Below, piece after piece: positions 34,534 through 39,963 of a stretch of 39,963 nt of DNA. Position numbers and translations under genes: made by a program. Every line of letters begins with the position of its first letter. Within the stretch, counting starts at the first letter, position 1. This DNA is from Cognatilysobacter lacus. Its GTDB lineage: Bacteria; Pseudomonadota; Gammaproteobacteria; Xanthomonadales; Xanthomonadaceae. The stretch is taken from contig NZ_VTRV01000002.1 of assembly GCF_008274655.1 (NCBI RefSeq), positions 1-39,963 of the forward strand, in the 5' to 3' direction. The notes under the pieces are model-generated. The model ran no database searches, was not told the DNA's origin, and saw nothing but the letters and a program-made list of their open reading frames with translations.

Positions 34534-35054
34534 GCGCGCGGGCAATCCGCGCGGTCGCGTTCGACGCGGACTCGGCCCGCATTGTTGACGATGACGCGTG
34601 CTCGCGCAGTCGGCCCGGCGCACAGATTGAGCGTCAGGTTGGTGCCCGAGGCCCAGCCGGTGGACTGGAAGCGTATGCGTTCCCGCCCCACCGTCGACCG
34701 AAGGCTGAGGCCCCTCGGTACGGCTTCGATGCGGCTGACGATATCGCCGCTGGAAGGCTGCCCGTCCCCGTCACCGTCGAGAAAGACGATCCAGCCACTC
34801 GACCAGTCCTGGCCCCCGGAACACCGGGTCCCGTCGCCGGACGGGCACAGTTCGACGACCCGGTTTCGTGAGACGGCCTCGATCCTCGCCAGCGCGAGGG
34901 ACGACGTGGCGTCGGCCAACGCGGAATTCGCACGCATGCGCGACGTGAGCCCGGAAACGGCCGGAACGCCGATCGCAAGGATGGTCGACGCAACAGCCAG
35001 CGTGATCACGAGTTCGACCAGTGTGAAGCCGCGGGTTTGAAGGGCAGGGCGCAT
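34530..35054 (-). CDS. Solitary GspH/FimT-family pseudopilin
   Basis: A 174-residue type IV prepilin-like protein. After a short leader (RPALQTRG) comes FTLVELVITLAVASTILAIG with Glu+5, then a GspH/FimT-like domain (ARIEAVSRNRVVELCPSGDG, WSSGWIVFLDGDGDGQP). It resembles the FimT-like protein of the nearby operon in layout and cysteine placement (DGTRCSGGQDW matches DGSTCSGSDW). The ATG at 35054 is the natural start; an upstream ATG adds unrelated residues. It is alone, antisense to the pilus operon direction and just upstream of tRNA-Asn, and divergent from uvrB. Confidence 0.88.
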   Translation of the reverse strand: MRPALQTRGFTLVELVITLAVASTILAIGVPAVSGLTSRMRANSALADATSSLALARIEAVSRNRVVELCPSGDGTRCSGGQDWSSGWIVFLDGDGDGQPSSGDIVSRIEAVPRGLSLRSTVGRERIRFQSTGWASGTNLTLNLCAGPTARARVIVNNAGRVRVERDRADCPRA

Positions 35055-35169
35055 CGTTGGTGCCGTCCGTAGAGTGCGTATACGTTCGACGCAACCGGCA
35101 ACGCGGTCTGTGGGGCCGCGCCGTTCGCAGCCGTCGGAAAAGTCCCATCTAACGTTCATCCCGGCCGAC

Positions 35170-35175
35170 TAAACT
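35170..35175 (+). promoter_or_regulatory. -10-like hexamer of uvrB (possible leaderless start)
   Basis: TAAACT ends exactly 6 nt before the uvrB ATG, the same geometry as sspB. No Shine-Dalgarno sequence lies between (TGTCGG). No good -35 and no LexA-type palindrome is visible. Confidence 0.4.
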
Positions 35176-35181
35176 TGTCGG

Positions 35182-37230
<2,049 letters not shown>

Positions 37231-37236
37231 CGCGGC

Positions 37237-37265
37237 TTGCTGCTGGCCAGCGGGCTGGCTACACT
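37237..37265 (+). promoter_or_regulatory. Sigma-70 promoter of tRNA-Val
   Basis: TTGCTG (37237-37242) and TACACT (37260-37265) are separated by 17 bp; TACACT ends 32 bp before the tRNA 5' end. It starts 7 bp after the uvrB stop. Confidence 0.78.
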
Positions 37266-37297
37266 GTGCGCCCCTTGCCGGGTGAGTTTTCGGCAGC

Positions 37298-37372
37298 GGG
37301 CGGTTAGCTCAGCGGTAGAGCACTACCTTGACATGGTAGGGGTCACAGGTTCGAACCCTGTACCGCCCACCA
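37298..37372 (+). tRNA. tRNA-Val (anticodon GAC)
   Basis: Acceptor GGGCGGT / ACCGCCC, D-arm GCTC...GAGC, anticodon stem CTACC/GGTAG with loop TTGACAT (anticodon GAC), T-arm CACAG GTTCGAA CCCTG (one mispair), discriminator A and encoded CCA. 75 nt including CCA. Confidence 0.97.
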
Positions 37373-37434
37373 ACAACATCAGTAGCTAGACCTTATGTCG
37401 ACCCTTTCTGGGTAGGTGCTACGGAAGAAGTACG

Positions 37435-37465
37435 AAAGCGCCCCGTTCGCGGGGCGCTTTTTTTT
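37435..37465 (+). terminator. Rho-independent terminator after tRNA-Val
   Basis: AAAGCGCCCCG pairs with CGGGGCGCTTT around a TTCG loop, followed by more T (T8 in all). Very strong terminator about 60 bp after the tRNA. The 160 bp that follow hold no gene. Confidence 0.93.
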
Positions 37466-37624
37466 CGCCCCGACGAGGCGAGCGATGCCCCGCGCTACGA
37501 GAGCTATCGGCTCGGCGGTTGAGTTGGTCGCGGAAGCTTTTGGCCGGCACGGTTGTCACGCCTAGGCTGCGTCCCGCCGCCGGACACGTTGCTGACCGTC
37601 GCTTAAGACGGGAAGCCCAACGGG

Positions 37625-37657
37625 TTGCGTATCGCAATGCGAACCATTATCATTAGC
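37625..37657 (+). promoter_or_regulatory. Fur-box-like promoter of the cupredoxin-FTR1 cassette
   Basis: TTGCGT (37625-37630) and TATCAT (37648-37653) are separated by 17 bp, a good sigma-70 pair. On the minus strand 37657-37639 reads GCTAATGATAATGGTTCGC, which matches the 19-bp Fur consensus (GATAATGATAATCATTATC) at 14 positions and covers the -10. An extra inverted repeat TTGCG-TAT-CGCAA (37625-37637) lies at the -35. Binding by Fur would repress transcription when iron is plentiful. Confidence 0.78.
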
Positions 37658-37679
37658 ATCTCAACTCGGGGAACACTCA

Positions 37680-38006
37680 ATGGCTCGCTTTCTAGTCCTT
37701 TGCTTCCTGTCGCTGCTGAGCTTCGGTGTGTTCGCATCCGACGCAGCGGAGGCGACGGTGACCATCAAGGACCACAGGTTCTTCCCTGCTGAGCTCAGAG
37801 TGCCGGCCGGCCGCAAGGTAAGGCTGACGGTGATCAACCAGGACGCCACGCCGGAGGAGTTCGAAAGCTACGAGCTGAACCGCGAAAAGGTCGTGGCCGG
37901 GAACAGCCGGATCGTTGTATTCGTCGGGCCGCTTGCCCGGGGTAGATACCCGTATTTCGGGGATTTCCACATGACGACGGCCAAGGGCCTGTTGATTGCC
38001 GATTGA
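37680..38006 (+). CDS. Periplasmic cupredoxin-domain protein (iron-uptake associated)
   Basis: A 108-residue exported protein: signal peptide 1 to about 20 (GVFAS), then one cupredoxin-like domain. It carries FFPAELRVPAGRKVRLTVIN, EEFESYELNREKVV and GRYPYFGDFHMTTAKG, the pattern of the small cupredoxins encoded beside FTR1 permeases (EfeO N-domain and FtrB-like). There is no blue-copper cysteine; likely metal contacts are Glu62, His97 and Met98. It may oxidise or hand over Fe2+ or bind Cu for that purpose; which is not clear. GGGGAA precedes the ATG. First gene of a Fur-type cassette; ftr1 starts 24 bp on. Confidence 0.86.
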   Translation: MARFLVLCFLSLLSFGVFASDAAEATVTIKDHRFFPAELRVPAGRKVRLTVINQDATPEEFESYELNREKVVAGNSRIVVFVGPLARGRYPYFGDFHMTTAKGLLIAD

Positions 38007-38030
38007 CCCGGGCCTTCAGGGGAACAGCTG

Positions 38031-38861
38031 ATGTTAGCGACTGCGATTCTCGTGTTTCGCGAAGTGCTGGAAGCGGCGCTGATCATCAGCATCGTTTGCG
38101 CGGCGACGCGTGGATTGGCCGGCCGCGCGCGCTGGGTATCTGGCGGCGTCGCTCTCGGGGTCGCCGGTGCGATCGTCCTCGCGCTCGCGGCCGACCGGGT
38201 CTCGAATGCGGTGGAAGGGATGGGGCAGGAGCTGCTCAATGCCGGGATCCTTACGGCAGCAGTGGTGATGCTGGCATGGCATGCCATCTGGATGGCGCGC
38301 CACGGCCGTGAACTTGCCCGGCAAATGACCTCCGTGGGAGCCGCAGTAGCGGGAGGCGCGCGTCCGATCAGGGCGTTGATGTTCGTCGTGGCGTTCGCCG
38401 TTTTGCGCGAAGGCTCCGAGGTCGTTTTGTTTCTGCTGGGGATGGGTGCCAGCGGCACCAACGCGGGCGCCATGGCGGCCGGCGGCGTCGTTGGCGTTGC
38501 AGCCGGCGTAGCAGTCGGAGTCGCCTTGTACCGGGGCCTGCTTGGGATCCCGATCCGGCACTTTTTCACCGCGACGAACTGGATGGTGTTGCTGCTTGCC
38601 GCAGGCCTCTCGTCGCAGGCTGCGCGCTATCTCATCCAGGCCGATTGGCTGCCGGCCCTCGGCGACCGCGTGTGGGACACGTCCCGATTGCTTTCCAACG
38701 AATCATTGGCCGGACAGGCGCTGCGCACGCTGATCGGCTACGACGCGCGGCCCGCCGGGTTGCAGCTCCTGTTTTACGCAATGACCGCCCTCCTCATCTT
38801 TATCGGAATGAAAACATGGGGTTCCACCTCGCCTGCAATACGTCCCTCCGCACCACGCTGA
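38031..38861 (+). CDS. FTR1-family iron permease
   Basis: A 276-residue polytopic inner-membrane protein of the FTR1/EfeU family, which moves iron across the membrane in an oxidation-linked process. The two signature R-E-x-x-E motifs are present: REVLE (10-14) in the first helix and REGSE (126-130) in the fourth region, both embedded in hydrophobic sequence. About seven hydrophobic segments in all. AGGGGAACAGCTG precedes the ATG. Its last 46 bp overlap the start of the downstream barrel gene. No EfeB-type peroxidase or EfeO M75 domain is encoded here, so the system is smaller than EfeUOB. Confidence 0.92.
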   Translation: MLATAILVFREVLEAALIISIVCAATRGLAGRARWVSGGVALGVAGAIVLALAADRVSNAVEGMGQELLNAGILTAAVVMLAWHAIWMARHGRELARQMTSVGAAVAGGARPIRALMFVVAFAVLREGSEVVLFLLGMGASGTNAGAMAAGGVVGVAAGVAVGVALYRGLLGIPIRHFFTATNWMVLLLAAGLSSQAARYLIQADWLPALGDRVWDTSRLLSNESLAGQALRTLIGYDARPAGLQLLFYAMTALLIFIGMKTWGSTSPAIRPSAPR

Positions 38862-39583
38862 TCGCGCTGGTGCTCGCCACATCCGCGCTCGCGGTGCCGT
38901 CGCAGGCGCACGCCGATCCGGCTTCGAAAATCTATCTTCCCCAGGTCGAACACCGCGAGCTCGAACTCGAGCTGCGCGGCGGTTGGGAGAACGTGCGCGG
39001 GACAGCCGGGAACGGCGCCCACCAGTACGTGTTCGACGTCGGCTACGGTGTGACGCCGCGCTGGTTCACGGAGTTGGCCGTTTTCTATTCCAAGTCTCCG
39101 GGCGCTGGTGGCCAGATCGACGAGGTGAAGTCCGAGAACATTGTCCTGCTGACCGAGCCCGGCGAGCATTGGATGGACGTGGGCGTCATTGCGGAGCTGG
39201 TGCACAACCGCGCGGAAGGCATCAACGAAATCGAGTTCGGCCCCCTGTTTCAAAAGGAGTTCCACCGCGAGCAGTTCAACGTCAATTTCGAGTTGGAGCG
39301 CGAGCTGGTCTCCGGTGCACGGACCCGGCTCGGGTACGGCCTGCAGTGGAAGCATCGCGGTAATCCGCGCGCTGAATTCGGACTGCAGGGTTTCGGCGAA
39401 TTGGGTGACGTGGCGAATCTTGGCGACGAGCATGCCTTCAAGGTGGGGCCCGCGTTGTTTGGCGCCGCTCGTCTCGCGTCCGGGCATAAGCTGAAATACG
39501 ACGGCGCGGTGTTGATCGGCGTTGACGGCGACGCGGCAGATACGACAGTGCGGTTCCAGCTCGAATACGAGTTTCCGATGTGA
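38816..39583 (+). CDS. Predicted outer-membrane beta-barrel protein linked to FTR1
   Basis: A 255-residue protein of no family I recognise. A signal peptide (about 1-33, ending QAHA) is followed by a series of short amphipathic strands with alternating polar and hydrophobic residues (RELELELRGGWENV, HQYVFDVGYGVTP, FTELAVFYSKS, FNVNFELERELV, TRLGYGLQWKHRG) ending VRFQLEYEFPM. This suggests a small outer-membrane barrel. The ATG at 38816 lies inside the end of the FTR1 gene (46-bp overlap), which implies cotranscription and probable coupling. In this context it may admit or hold iron at the outer membrane. Function is inference. Confidence 0.78.
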   Translation: MGFHLACNTSLRTTLIALVLATSALAVPSQAHADPASKIYLPQVEHRELELELRGGWENVRGTAGNGAHQYVFDVGYGVTPRWFTELAVFYSKSPGAGGQIDEVKSENIVLLTEPGEHWMDVGVIAELVHNRAEGINEIEFGPLFQKEFHREQFNVNFELERELVSGARTRLGYGLQWKHRGNPRAEFGLQGFGELGDVANLGDEHAFKVGPALFGAARLASGHKLKYDGAVLIGVDGDAADTTVRFQLEYEFPM

Positions 39584-39933
39584 TTGCGGACCGCATGCTT
39601 CGGTGCGCCCGCGGATCTACGCGGGCGGCATGAGGCGCGCGCCCGGCGAGACCAACGTCGCTCGCGCACTGTGCAGGTCGAGAACACGACCCGCACTTGC
39701 GAGGTTTGGTCCGCCCGGCTTCGCACCTGGACTCGCCCGAAACGACGCGCGGCGCATGACACAGCTGGCGGCCGACACCAACGGCCACTCGCGTGCCCGC
39801 ACGAGTGCTTGGTAGCCGCGTCGCCAGCGTCGCTTCGACGCTTCACGACGCGATAGCGGCTCCCGGCGCAGGTTCGCCAACGTCCGCCCGGATGCGGGCG
39901 AGAGCGACCGGCCGTGTCGAAGGGAGCGCTGAC
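39584..39933. other. 350-bp region without a supported gene
   Basis: No frame here has a start, ribosome binding site and composition that convince me. An 8-bp inverted repeat, CGCCCGCG and CGCGGGCG with a 6-nt loop (39606-39627), lies 23 bp after the barrel-gene stop and may end the iron cassette, but has no T-tract. Confidence 0.6.
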
Positions 39934-39963
39934 ATGAAGTCGTGCGTGCTTGCTGCGAGCCTT
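39934..39963 (+). CDS. Start of a gene cut by the window end (likely exported protein)
   Basis: An ATG at 39934 is preceded by AGGGAG at the right distance (39921-39926) and opens MKSCVLAASL, ten residues that look like the start of a signal peptide. The reading frame is open to the last base. Too short to name. Confidence 0.55.
   Translation, partial: MKSCVLAASL

Overview
The window reads as chromosomal, high-GC gammaproteobacterial DNA, most likely Xanthomonadaceae of the Lysobacter/Luteimonas kind. The reasons are the gene content (petABC followed by sspA-sspB, an Oar-like TonB-dependent receptor, a fimT-pilVWX-pilY1-pilE cluster, cstA with a ybdD-like gene) and a compact layout with many 4-bp ATGA/GTGA overlaps. 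The assignment rests on recognised protein families; no database search was run. I see no insertion sequence, prophage, integrase or CRISPR array, so this is core genome.

Bases 1-9240: the 3' part of an NAD(P)H-hydrate dehydratase gene, then a long minus-strand run. Read in transcription order from the right it is miaB, ybeZ, ybeY, corC, an Lnb-like membrane protein (DUF4105), corA, cstA and a ybdD-like gene. The Lnb-like gene overlaps corC and sits where E. coli has lnt. Bases 9383-15800: a lytic transglycosylase, the cytochrome bc1 operon petABC, sspA and sspB, then a divergent pair (a DUF3301 protein and a double-FHA tail-anchored protein). Bases 15790-21570: nadC with a Trm112-like gene, purEK, a small membrane protein, sodB, then grxD, a catalytically degenerate YciK-like SDR and marC.

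Bases 21570-26580: a large Oar-like TonB-dependent receptor preceded by an 11-bp-spaced direct repeat, then ppnN. Bases 26580-35060 are type IV pilus territory. An AlgZ/FimS-type histidine kinase is divergent from a minor pilin operon (fimT-like, pilV, pilW, pilX, pilY1, pilE) that ends in a strong bidirectional terminator. A tRNA-Asn gene and a second, solitary FimT/GspH-like pseudopilin lie on the opposite strand.

Bases 35180-39963: uvrB, tRNA-Val with a good promoter and terminator, and then a three-gene iron cassette (cupredoxin, FTR1 permease, predicted outer-membrane barrel protein). A Fur-box-like sequence lies over the predicted -10 of that cassette. A final gene begins at 39934 and is cut by the window end.

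The observations most worth following are the Lnb-like protein in the lnt position, the Fur-type cupredoxin-FTR1-barrel cassette, the SDR that has lost three of its four catalytic residues, the FimS-like kinase next to the minor pilin operon, and uvrB and sspB, whose -10-like hexamers sit exactly 6 nt before ATG as in leaderless genes.
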